Assembly: GCA_902760595.1 (NCBI GenBank)
Contig: CACWHI010000005.1
Span: 62,001-126,000 of the forward strand
Direction of reading: 5' to 3'
DNA length: 64,000 nucleotides
Source of the DNA: an uncultured Eubacteriales bacterium
Lineage (GTDB): Bacteria > Bacillota > Clostridia > Christensenellales > Aristaeellaceae
Numbering within the stretch: position 1 is the first letter of the stretch; every line of letters starts with the position of its first letter. Both the position numbers and the translations under genes were made by a program. The notes under the pieces were generated by a model. It saw only the letters and a program-made list of their open reading frames with translations, did not search any database and was not told where the DNA came from. Shown here one piece after another: positions 55,919 to 63,221 of the stretch.

Positions 55919-58072
55919 TTATTTTCCGTCACGGCGCGGCGGGCGGGTGCGCTCAGCGCGGTCGCCGGAGCGCTGCTGGGGCTGGCGCTCATACACCATG
56001 TCGTTGCGGATCAGGTTCACGCGGCCCTGGGAGTCGATCTCGCTGACCTTGACCTCGATCTCATCACCGATGGAGAGCACGTCTTCCACCTTCTCCACGC
56101 GGTGATTGGCCAGCTTGGAGATGTGCAGCATGCCGTCCTTGCCGGGCAGCAGCTCCAGGAAGGCGCCGAAGTTCATGATGCGGACCACCTTGCCGGTGTA
56201 TACATCGCCCACTTCGATGTCCTTGGCGATGCCCTCGATGATGTGCCGCGCCTTGTCGGCAGCGGCCTGATCGGGCGTGGAGATGAACACGCGGCCGTCG
56301 TCCTCGATGTCGATCTTGACGCCGGTATCGTCGATGATCTTGTTGATCATCTTGCCGCGCGGGCCGATGACCTCGCTGATCTTCTCAGGATTGATGGTGA
56401 ACTGGATGATCTTGGGCGCGTACGGGCTCAGCTGCTCGCGCGGACGCGGCAGGGTGTCCAGCATGATGCCCAGGATGTGCAGGCGGCCGCGCAGGGCCTG
56501 GCCCAGCGCCGCGGACAGGATCTCGCGGTTGATGCCCTTGATCTTGATGTCCATCTGGATGGCGGTGATGCCGTTCATGGTGCCGGCCACCTTGAAGTCC
56601 ATATCACCCAGGAAGTCCTCGAGGCCCTGGATGTCGGTCAGGATGGCGATCTTGCCGGTTTCGGCATCCTGGATGAGGCCCATGGCCACACCGGCCACCG
56701 GCGCGTGGATCGGCACGCCCGCGTCCATCAGGGACAGGGTGCTGCCGCAGACGCTCGCCATGGAGGAGGAGCCGTTGCTGCTCAGGATCTCGCTGACCAG
56801 GCGCAGGGCGTACGGGAATTCCTCTTCGGTCGGGATCACGGGCAGGAGCGCGCGCTCCGCCAGCGCGCCGTGACCGATCTCGCGGCGGTTCGCGGAACGG
56901 GAACGGCCCGCTTCACCGGTCGCGAAGGAAGGCATATTATAGTGATGGATATAGCGCTTGCTGGTCTCGCCCACCAGGCCGTCCAGCTGCTGCGCTTCGC
57001 TGATGGAGCCCAGTGTAGTCACGGTCAGGGCCTGTGTCTCGCCGCGGGTGAAGACCGCGCTGCCGTGGGTGCGCGGCAGGACGCCGACTTCGCACCAGAT
57101 GGGGCGGATCTCATCGACCTTGCGGCCGTCGGGACGGATGCCCTCGTCCAGGATCTTGCAGCGCATGACTTCCTTGTTCAGGTAGTACAGCGCGTCCGCG
57201 ATCTCGCTTTCACGGCCGGGGAAGGTTTCAGCCAGGTGGCTCACGACGTCCGCCTTGACCTCCGCCTCGCGCTGCTGGCGTTCCTTGCGGACGTAGGTCT
57301 CGTAGACCCACTTGCACTTGTCCAGCGCGTACTCACGTACCGCCGCTTTCACATCGTCGCCGGTGGTCACGATGGGGAAATCGGACTTGGGCTTGCCGAT
57401 CTCCGCGACGATCTTGTTCTGGAACTCGACCAGCTCCTTAATGCCCTGATGCGCGTACAGGATCGCGTCCATCATGGCGTCCTCGCTGACCTCGTTGGCG
57501 CCCGCTTCGACCATCATGATGGCGTCATGGGTGCCGGCGACGGTCACGTGCATGTCGCTCATTTCGCTCTGCTGCACGTTGGGGTTCATCACGAGCTCAC
57601 CGTTGACACGGCCGATCACCACAGCGCCGGTGGGGCCGCCCCACGGGATGTTGCTGACCGCCAGCGCGATCGAGGAGCCGATCATCGCCGGGAATTCCGG
57701 AGGATTGTCCGGTTCCACGGACAGCGTGGTCACCACGACCTGGACGTCGTTACGCATGCCCTTGTTGAACAGGGGACGCAGCGGGCGGTCGATCAGGCGG
57801 CAGGTCAGGGTCGCCTTCTCAGTCGGACGGCCTTCTCGCTTGATGAAGCCGCCGGGGATCTTGCCCACGGAATACTGCTTTTCCTCAAAGTCCACGCTCA
57901 GCGGGAAGAAATCCGTTCCCTCGCGCGGGGCTTCGGAGGCGGTCGCGGTCACCAGCACCACGGTCTCGCCGTAGCGCACGACGACGGAGCCGCCGGCCTG
58001 CTGGGCATACTTGCCGAATTCCAGCGTCAGCTTTCTGCCGGCAAAATCCATTGAATAAACCTTGTAATCCAT
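55919..58072 (-). CDS. pnp: Polyribonucleotide nucleotidyltransferase
   Basis: 717 aa. PNPase degrades RNA 3'-to-5' with phosphate. Two RNase PH domains are present (GRPTEKATLTCRLIDRP; GTMNGITAIQMDIKIKG with the second-domain catalytic GGEEE-type region replaced by local family sequence), then a KH domain (IGPRGKMINKII near residue 560) and an S1 domain (VYTGKVVRIMNFGAFLELLPG), ending in a basic tail. ATG 58072 follows AAAGGAAG. It lies after rpsO in the classic rpsO-pnp order. Confidence 0.97.
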   Translation of the reverse strand: MDYKVYSMDFAGRKLTLEFGKYAQQAGGSVVVRYGETVVLVTATASEAPREGTDFFPLSVDFEEKQYSVGKIPGGFIKREGRPTEKATLTCRLIDRPLRPLFNKGMRNDVQVVVTTLSVEPDNPPEFPAMIGSSIALAVSNIPWGGPTGAVVIGRVNGELVMNPNVQQSEMSDMHVTVAGTHDAIMMVEAGANEVSEDAMMDAILYAHQGIKELVEFQNKIVAEIGKPKSDFPIVTTGDDVKAAVREYALDKCKWVYETYVRKERQQREAEVKADVVSHLAETFPGRESEIADALYYLNKEVMRCKILDEGIRPDGRKVDEIRPIWCEVGVLPRTHGSAVFTRGETQALTVTTLGSISEAQQLDGLVGETSKRYIHHYNMPSFATGEAGRSRSANRREIGHGALAERALLPVIPTEEEFPYALRLVSEILSSNGSSSMASVCGSTLSLMDAGVPIHAPVAGVAMGLIQDAETGKIAILTDIQGLEDFLGDMDFKVAGTMNGITAIQMDIKIKGINREILSAALGQALRGRLHILGIMLDTLPRPREQLSPYAPKIIQFTINPEKISEVIGPRGKMINKIIDDTGVKIDIEDDGRVFISTPDQAAADKARHIIEGIAKDIEVGDVYTGKVVRIMNFGAFLELLPGKDGMLHISKLANHRVEKVEDVLSIGDEIEVKVSEIDSQGRVNLIRNDMVYERQPQQRSGDRAERTRPPRRDGK

Positions 58073-58130
58073 TCTTCTTCCTTTCAACCTTCCCATGGTC
58101 ATCCGGTCAGTCCCGGATACAACCAATAAC

Positions 58131-58155
58131 AGGCTACCGGCAGAGCCGATAGCCT
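58131..58155 (-). promoter_or_regulatory. rpsO-pnp intercistronic hairpin
   Basis: Stem 58131-58141 with 58145-58155 (one mismatch), 3-nt loop, no T-run. In E. coli this interval carries the RNase III site that controls pnp; a like role is possible. Confidence 0.45.
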
Positions 58156-58168
58156 ATTCCTTCTCAGC

Positions 58169-58432
58169 TTATTTACGCAGGTTCAGCTGGGCGATCAGGG
58201 TACGATAGCGCTCGATGTCCGTCTTCTTCAGGTATTCCAGAAGACCGCGGCGCTGACCGACCATCAGCAGCAGACCGCGGCGGCTGTGGTGGTCCTTCTT
58301 GTTGAGCTTCAGGTGCTCGTTCAGGTGGTTGATGCGTTCGGTCAGGATCGCTACCTGAACTTCGGGAGAACCGGTGTCGCCCTCGTGACGTGCGTAGGTG
58401 CTGATAATTTCTGCTTTGCGTGCCTTGTCCAT
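58169..58432 (-). CDS. rpsO: Ribosomal protein S15
   Basis: 87 aa. Binds the 16S rRNA central domain early in 30S assembly. The family blocks [43 protein letters not shown] and [12 protein letters not shown] are all present. AAGGAGG precedes ATG 58432. First gene of the rpsO-pnp transcript. Confidence 0.98.
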   Translation of the reverse strand: MDKARKAEIISTYARHEGDTGSPEVQVAILTERINHLNEHLKLNKKDHHSRRGLLLMVGQRRGLLEYLKKTDIERYRTLIAQLNLRK

Positions 58433-58445
58433 TTTTCATGAACCT

Positions 58446-58530
58446 CCTTTTTATTCTGGCAATCGCCGTTCACTGAGCCTTCGGCGGAGGACCGCAAAAC
58501 CAAGCGAACGGTTCAAAAACCACGAGATTG
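58446..58530 (-). promoter_or_regulatory. Structured rpsO leader, candidate S15 autoregulatory RNA
   Basis: The leader between promoter and rpsO can form CCGTTC...GAACGG enclosing GCGG-TCCT-CCGC, a three-way-junction-like layout. S15 represses its own mRNA through leaders of varied structure in several bacterial groups. Confidence 0.45.
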
Positions 58531-58559
58531 ATAATACCATATCCCCGTTGTTTTGTAAA
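58531..58559 (-). promoter_or_regulatory. Promoter of rpsO-pnp
   Basis: Minus-strand TTTACA (58554-58559), 17-bp spacer, TATTAT (58531-58536). Confidence 0.7.
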
Positions 58560-58567
58560 CTGTTTTT

Positions 58568-60370
58568 TTATTGTTTTTCAGCGCATTCCGTACTTTTTTC
58601 AGGTACCGGCGGCTCCTGCGCCGCAGGCGCTTCAGCCGGAAGCTTGATGGTCAGGTTGTTCATGCTCAGCGAATAGGTATAGCTGACATCCCTGGCCAGT
58701 CCGCGCACCAGCTTCAGGCCCAGGGCGTCGGTGCTCGCGTCCGGCACGTAATGCACCGGATCGAACGCGGTGCAGTCGTCCCTGAACCGCAGGATCCAGG
58801 CGTCCGGCTTATGGAGCACGCGCAGCAACAGGTGGTTCCGTTTTTTCTCCTGGTTAAACCCGTGGCTGACGGTATTGCTGGCCATTTCCTCCACGCACAG
58901 GGCGATGTGGTTGCTGAGCTTCGGGCTCTGGCCATGCTCCAGGCAGAAGGCCTCCGCGCGCTCCGCCGCCGCCGCCACCTCCTGGCGGGAGCTGATATCC
59001 ACCTCCAGCAGGTTGTCGTCCGTCACGCCAAAGTCATCCCTGAGCAGCAGGTAGGCCCCGTCCTCGATGGGGCTCCGCTTCGTTTTCCGCCAGATATAGA
59101 TGAAAAGAGACATGAGCGTCAGCGCCTCGCCGATCACAAAGTACAGCCACGCCCCGGTGACGCCGAAGATCCGGCTCATCAGGAAGGCTGCCGCCGCCGG
59201 GAAGACCGCCCCCTCCAGCAGCGATATGAGCTCCGAGAGGAGGACACGTTCGGTCGCCTGATAGGTGAATTTGAGCGCGTTGTTGACGCAGCACGGGATC
59301 AGGCCCGCCGCGAACAGCCTCAGGCCCAGGATCGCCATGGCCTGTGTGTCGTTGGCCCGGGGAATGAAAATCGAGACCAGCTGCGGCGCGAAGACCAGCA
59401 GCAGCACACCCACGACCGCGCCCAGAGCCACCGAATAGCGCGCCAGCAGCCTCATCAGCTGCTTCAGACTGGTACGGTCCTCTTCATGATAAAAGATGCC
59501 GGACAGGGTCAGGGCGACGCCGCCAATGCCGGTCGTGATGCAGTTCGCGGAATTGCCCAGCGAGCTGATGACCGTATACGCGGCGATGGCGGGGGTGCCT
59601 CCCGCGCTTTTCAGGATATGGTTCATCAGAAAAACGAACACCACGGAGGCCGCCATGTTGAATCCGGCGGGGACGCCCCCGCGGAACAGCTCCGCCGTTT
59701 TCTTCCAGCTCACCAGCTTCCAGGAGAAGCGGAAGACGCAGCGCCTGGACAGGAAATAGAAGCAGCCCACGATCAGCGCGAGGTAATAGCTCAGGGAGGA
59801 TGCCAGGCCCATGCCGAACATGCCGCCGTGGAACATATACACGTTCAGCAGGTCCAGCGTGATATCCGCCAGCGTCATGCTGAGGACGGCCGCGATGAGC
59901 AGGCTGCTCTGCCCCGCCATCTGCATGAAGGGTACCAGCACCAGCGCCGCCATGGAGCCCGGCGCGCCGATGCAGAAGCCCGCCAGATAGTCCTGCGTCT
60001 GCCGGTTCACGCTGCCATCATGGCCCGCGCCCATGATGGCAGCCAGCGGCGCCCGGAAAACCAGCACGCCAACCATGAACAGGATGGAGATGGCCGCCAC
60101 CAGGATGACCGCCGTTGAATAGCCGGCGTTCGTTTCCTCCTGGGAGCCGCGGCCCAGCGACCGGCTGCACGCCACCTGGATACCCGCCGCCAGCAGGCTG
60201 CCGATGGCCCCGATGGCGAGCAGGATGGGATTGGAGAAGCTGTAGGCGGCCATCCCCTCCTCGCCTAGGAAGCGGCTGATCATGATATTATCAATGAGCA
60301 GGCACACGGACACGGTCAAAGCCGAAAAAATCTGCGCCGCAAGCATCTGGCGGACGAGCTTCTTGATCAT
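58568..60370 (-). CDS. MATE transporter fused to a GHKL (RsbW-like) ATPase domain
   Basis: 600 aa. Residues ~1-445 are a MATE transporter with about twelve helices (LTVSVCLLIDNIMISRFLG; GVPAGFNMAASVVFVFLMN). Residues ~460-575 are a GHKL/HATPase domain of the anti-sigma kinase type: the N-box reads IALCVEEMASNTVSHG near 490, and FRDDCTAFDP plus LGLKLVRGL supply the G1/G2 boxes. A Pro/Glu-rich tail follows. No stop or frameshift separates the two, so it is a genuine fusion. AAGGAG precedes ATG 60370. The ATPase may phosphorylate or sequester a regulator in response to transport. Confidence 0.88.
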   Translation of the reverse strand: MIKKLVRQMLAAQIFSALTVSVCLLIDNIMISRFLGEEGMAAYSFSNPILLAIGAIGSLLAAGIQVACSRSLGRGSQEETNAGYSTAVILVAAISILFMVGVLVFRAPLAAIMGAGHDGSVNRQTQDYLAGFCIGAPGSMAALVLVPFMQMAGQSSLLIAAVLSMTLADITLDLLNVYMFHGGMFGMGLASSLSYYLALIVGCFYFLSRRCVFRFSWKLVSWKKTAELFRGGVPAGFNMAASVVFVFLMNHILKSAGGTPAIAAYTVISSLGNSANCITTGIGGVALTLSGIFYHEEDRTSLKQLMRLLARYSVALGAVVGVLLLVFAPQLVSIFIPRANDTQAMAILGLRLFAAGLIPCCVNNALKFTYQATERVLLSELISLLEGAVFPAAAAFLMSRIFGVTGAWLYFVIGEALTLMSLFIYIWRKTKRSPIEDGAYLLLRDDFGVTDDNLLEVDISSRQEVAAAAERAEAFCLEHGQSPKLSNHIALCVEEMASNTVSHGFNQEKKRNHLLLRVLHKPDAWILRFRDDCTAFDPVHYVPDASTDALGLKLVRGLARDVSYTYSLSMNNLTIKLPAEAPAAQEPPVPEKSTECAEKQ

Positions 60371-60413
60371 AGTCGATCTCCTTCCATGGACTAAACGAAC
60401 AGATCGCAGGGCT

Positions 60414-60441
60414 ATTGTATCACAAAATCATCGATTGGCAA
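60414..60441 (-). promoter_or_regulatory. Promoter of the MATE-GHKL gene
   Basis: Minus-strand TTGCCA (60436-60441), 16-bp spacer, TACAAT (60414-60419). Confidence 0.65.
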
Positions 60442-60461
60442 ATGAAAATGTCACGGCCCTG

Positions 60462-60489
60462 TTGACAGGATCGCATGATCCATGATAAT
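60462..60489 (+). promoter_or_regulatory. Promoter of the ECF S-component gene
   Basis: Perfect TTGACA (60462-60467), 16-bp spacer, GATAAT (60484-60489), divergent from the MATE-GHKL promoter. Confidence 0.7.
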
Positions 60490-60496
60490 ATCTTTT

Positions 60497-60660
60497 CGCG
60501 GCTGAAGCCGCTAAAATGTTTGCAGAAGCAGACGCAAGACCTGTTTCTTATTCGGATTCTTCCGGTGTCATGAAGGTGCCGACGGCCATCCTGCGGTGGC
60601 GTCGGTGTTTTTTTATGCTTCCGGACCTCTGCCGCAGTCTATCAAAGGAGAAATCATATC
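60497..60660 (+). promoter_or_regulatory. Attenuator/riboswitch-like leader of unassigned class
   Basis: ~165-nt untranslated leader. In order: hairpin GCGGC-TGAA-GCCGC, hairpin GTTTGC-AGAA-GCAGAC, CGGA-TTCT-TCCG, then an intrinsic terminator (60577-60614) ahead of the gene. This is the plan of a transcription-attenuating riboswitch. It does not match the TPP, THF, FMN, preQ1, cobalamin or NiCo consensus as I know them. Confidence 0.55.
60577..60614 (+). terminator. Leader terminator upstream of the ECF S component
   Basis: 13-bp-class stem 60577-60590 with 60595-60607 (one bulge, G-U ends), 4-nt loop, seven T. It lies 46 bp before the coding start, so it must regulate rather than end transcription. 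Confidence 0.8.
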
Positions 60661-61254
60661 ATGAGCCAGTCAAAAAACTCTTCCCTCCAGACCCGTAAAA
60701 TGATCTACGCCGCGCTCTTCCTGGCGCTGGCCATCGTGCTGCCCTTCCTGACCGGCCAGATCCAGACGATCGGCCAGCTGATCAGCCCGCTGCACATCCC
60801 GGCCCTCATCTGCGGCCTGGTGTGCGGCTGGCCCAGCGGCCTGGCGGTGGGCGTCCTCTCGCCGCTGCTGCGCTCCCTTTTGTTCAATATGCCTCCGTTC
60901 CCGAACGCCGCGCTGCCCATGGCGTTTGAGTGCGGCGCCTACGGCTTGCTGACCGGCCTTCTGTATCCGCTCTTTCTCCGCCTCTATCGCAAGGAAAACC
61001 ACCTGCCGGCTATCCTGACCGCGCTGGTCCTCGCGATGATCGGCGGCCGCATCGTCGGCGGCACCGCCAGGGCGGCCCTGCTGGCCTTCGGCATCATCGG
61101 CAGCCAGAGCCCCTATACCTTCGCGGCTTTCTTCGCCAGCTACTTCACCTCGACAGCCCCCGGCGCGGCGATCCATATCGTGCTGATTCCGGCCATCGTG
61201 CTGGCGATGGAGAAGGGGAAGCTCTCCCTCGTCGTCGGAGGGGGCAAAGCGTGA
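60661..61254 (+). CDS. ECF transporter S component (substrate-binding membrane subunit)
   Basis: 197 aa with about six helices (ALFLALAIVLPFLTGQI; LHIPALICGLVCGWPSGLAVG; FECGAYGLLTGLLYPLFL). S components bind a vitamin or metal and dock onto a shared EcfAAT module; no Ecf ATPase is nearby. AAAGGAG precedes ATG 60661. Its stop overlaps the start of a larC remnant, which hints at a nickel-pincer/nicotinate-related substrate, but this is inference. Controlled by the leader terminator. Confidence 0.85.
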   Translation: MSQSKNSSLQTRKMIYAALFLALAIVLPFLTGQIQTIGQLISPLHIPALICGLVCGWPSGLAVGVLSPLLRSLLFNMPPFPNAALPMAFECGAYGLLTGLLYPLFLRLYRKENHLPAILTALVLAMIGGRIVGGTARAALLAFGIIGSQSPYTFAAFFASYFTSTAPGAAIHIVLIPAIVLAMEKGKLSLVVGGGKA

Positions 61255-61486
61255 CAATCCTGTCTCCCGACTGCGCGATAGGCGCGGCGGGCAATGTGTC
61301 GACTGCCGCCCTGTTGGAACCGAGCCCTGCTCGGCAGGCCTTTTCACGGCCATCGGCATGAAAAAAATCACGCCCGGCGTTCTGCTGAGCGTGATCTGGC
61401 TGCCGGAGGACGCTGACTGCCTGGCCGGCGTGATGATGAAGCACACCACCACGCCGGGCATCCAATACGATCGAAGAATCAAATAC
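61251..61486 (+). pseudogene. larC: Remnant of larC (nickel insertion for nickel-pincer nucleotide)
   Basis: GTG 61251 has GGAGGGGG 6 nt upstream and overlaps the S-component stop. The first ~30 codons read ILSPDCAIGAAGNVSTAALL, like clostridial LarC N-termini (YLDCxMGAAGDMLxAALLE), then stop at 61361. Two frames over, from 61358, MKKITPGVLLSVIWLPED and HTTTPGI match the LarC C-terminal core (MKKxRPGxLLxVLC, TTTxG). Intact LarC is ~400 aa, so most of the gene was deleted and the ends shifted out of frame. Confidence 0.75.
61361..61395 (-). terminator. Possible terminator of the endoglucanase operon
   Basis: Minus strand ATCACGC...GCGTGAT (61389-61395 with 61367-61373) with a 15-nt loop, then TTTTTT. 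It lies within larC remnant sequence, so it may be fortuitous. Confidence 0.45.
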
Positions 61487-61512
61487 CTTCCTCCGTCGCT
61501 CCGCCGGCTGTA

Positions 61513-62694
61513 TCAGTCGGCGGAGTATTTCATGATCGTTTCCAGGATCGGAGGAAAGGTCACCGTGCAGGTTTCGCGGTCGATCAGGCCAAAGCATTCG
61601 CCGCTTCCGGATACGGCATTATTGTCCCACCAGAGCACAGGCAGGTTCCTCGCCTTAGCGTGCGCGGTATAGAAGGCTGTCCAGCTGACCCGGTCCTGAA
61701 GATTGTCTCCCTTTTTCAGCGCGCCGAACTCGCCGATCACCACCGGGATCCCGTTCGCGATATAGCGGTTGTACAGTCCGTCCATGAAGGACAGGATGTC
61801 CCGCTTCTGCGCGTCCGTCCCAAAAGTCGCGACGCCCGGCAGCTCCAGCGCGAAGCTGTACGGCCTGTAAGCGTGCACCGACACGATGACGCGGTTATCC
61901 GCCGTATCCTTCGGGAGAGCAAAATAATCGTTCAGCGCACCCTCCGGCGAGGCGTCATAGCCCGGAACCATCAGGTAGCGTGTGGCATTATAGCCGCCAC
62001 CGGCACGTACGGTGTCAACGAAGGCCTGGTTCAGCTCGTTCAGGACCAGAGCGGACTCGCGGCAATCCTGATTATCGGCGTTGAACCACCACTCGTTATC
62101 GTGGTTGAGCATGCGCGGCTCGTTCATGGATTCCATGATCAGCCGGTCGTCATAGTCGCGGAACCGTTCCGCCAGCTGCTGCCAGACAGTCCTGATATAG
62201 CGCAGCGATTCCTCCCTGTGCGCGGGCGTCGGCAGGAACTGCTCCTCGTCATGGTGCGTATTCAGGATCACGCGCATGCCGCGGCTGTAGGCCCAGTCCA
62301 CTACTTCCTGCACCCGGTCCAGCCAGCGACGGCTGATCTGATAGTCCGCGTCCACATGGTCATGCCACGACACGGGGATGCGAATGCTGGTGAAGCCCGC
62401 GCGCTGGACCGTGTCGATCATCTCCTCGGTCGTCACGATGCGCGACCAGACGCTTTCAAGGGTCATCTCGTCCGCGTTTTTGTTCCAGCCCTGTTTGATG
62501 GCGTCAAAGGTGTTGCCCAGGTTCCAGCCCGCGCCCATCCCCCGCAGGAACGCCATCGCCTCATTATCCGGGACCGCGCGCCCAGCGACGGACAATTCAG
62601 GGATCATGATCTCGTCCGCCCCGGCCAGCGCCGGCGCCGAAAGCAGCGACAGCACAAAGCATAAGATCAGCAGCATGCACATTCCGTTCTTCAT
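61513..62694 (-). CDS. Secreted GH5-family endoglucanase (cellulase)
   Basis: 393 aa. Signal peptide MKNGMCMLLILCFVLSLLSAPALA. The GH5 barrel is clear: MGAGWNLGNTFDA, SIRIPVSWHDH, acid/base Glu in LIMESMNEPRM near residue 190, and nucleophile Glu in VVIGEFGA near 320. It cleaves beta-1,4-glucan or related glycans. No carbohydrate-binding or dockerin domain is present. AAAGGAGG sets ATG 62694, overlapping the DUF523 stop. Confidence 0.92.
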   Translation of the reverse strand: MKNGMCMLLILCFVLSLLSAPALAGADEIMIPELSVAGRAVPDNEAMAFLRGMGAGWNLGNTFDAIKQGWNKNADEMTLESVWSRIVTTEEMIDTVQRAGFTSIRIPVSWHDHVDADYQISRRWLDRVQEVVDWAYSRGMRVILNTHHDEEQFLPTPAHREESLRYIRTVWQQLAERFRDYDDRLIMESMNEPRMLNHDNEWWFNADNQDCRESALVLNELNQAFVDTVRAGGGYNATRYLMVPGYDASPEGALNDYFALPKDTADNRVIVSVHAYRPYSFALELPGVATFGTDAQKRDILSFMDGLYNRYIANGIPVVIGEFGALKKGDNLQDRVSWTAFYTAHAKARNLPVLWWDNNAVSGSGECFGLIDRETCTVTFPPILETIMKYSAD

Positions 62695-63152
62695 GAAACG
62701 GTCCTCCTTTGGCACTCCGCACAGAATTCCCGCCAATCGTCTTTTTCCGTGCAGGCAGGGATGCCCGCCTGCTTCAGCAGCCGGGTAAACACACCGTCCC
62801 CCGGGATCAGCGTTCTCGTAAAGGTGCCGTCATACACCGTCCCGCAGCCGCAAGACGGGCTTTTTGCCTTCAGGACCGCGCAGACGCAGTCCTGCTCCTG
62901 CCCGATCGCGAGCGCGCGCTCAGCCCCTCTGCGAAAGTTTTCGGTCACATCGTTGCCATCCCGCATGACGACCCGGCCGTCCCGCTCTTCGCTGGGCGTT
63001 CTCGGCGTGGGCAGTCCGCCCAGCTGCTCCGGGCAAACCGGCACGGCGATGCCCCGCTCCTGCAGCTCACGGATCTCCGGCACCAGGTTGTGCCCGCCGT
63101 CATAGCGGCAGCACTCCCCTGTCAGGCAGCGTGATACAACGATCTTCTTCAT
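62691..63152 (-). CDS. DUF523 family protein
   Basis: 153 aa, full length. Family motifs are VVSRCLTGECCRYDGG, VCPEQLGGLPTPRTPSE and LKAKSPSCGCGTVYDGTF. Conserved cysteines suggest a metal or redox function, but none is established. The stop overlaps the start of the endoglucanase gene (ATGA), so they are translationally coupled. Confidence 0.85.
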   Translation of the reverse strand: MKKIVVSRCLTGECCRYDGGHNLVPEIRELQERGIAVPVCPEQLGGLPTPRTPSEERDGRVVMRDGNDVTENFRRGAERALAIGQEQDCVCAVLKAKSPSCGCGTVYDGTFTRTLIPGDGVFTRLLKQAGIPACTEKDDWREFCAECQRRTVS

Positions 63153-63159
63153 AGCTCTT

Positions 63160-63199
63160 TTATAAGAGGGGCTGCTGCGCGTGTCCCGGCAACAGCCCC
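63160..63199 (-). terminator. Terminator of the 5'-nucleotidase-like gene; repeat-family hairpin
   Basis: Minus strand GGGGCTGTTGC pairs with GCAGCAGCCCC (63189-63199 with 63168-63178), then TCTTATAAAAG. Weak T-run. Confidence 0.6.
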
Positions 63200-63221
63200 G
63201 GCAGGTCAGAATATGCGGCCG

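Noticed and set aside
60497-60660. THF, TPP, preQ1 or c-di-GMP riboswitch
   Set aside because: GACGCAA and GACC fragments recall c-di-GMP-I, but the conserved cores of these classes are not present in order.
61358-61672. Intact small gene starting MKKITPGVLL
   Set aside because: Only its first ~44 codons resemble anything (LarC C-terminus); the rest is antisense to the endoglucanase. Treated as part of a pseudogene.
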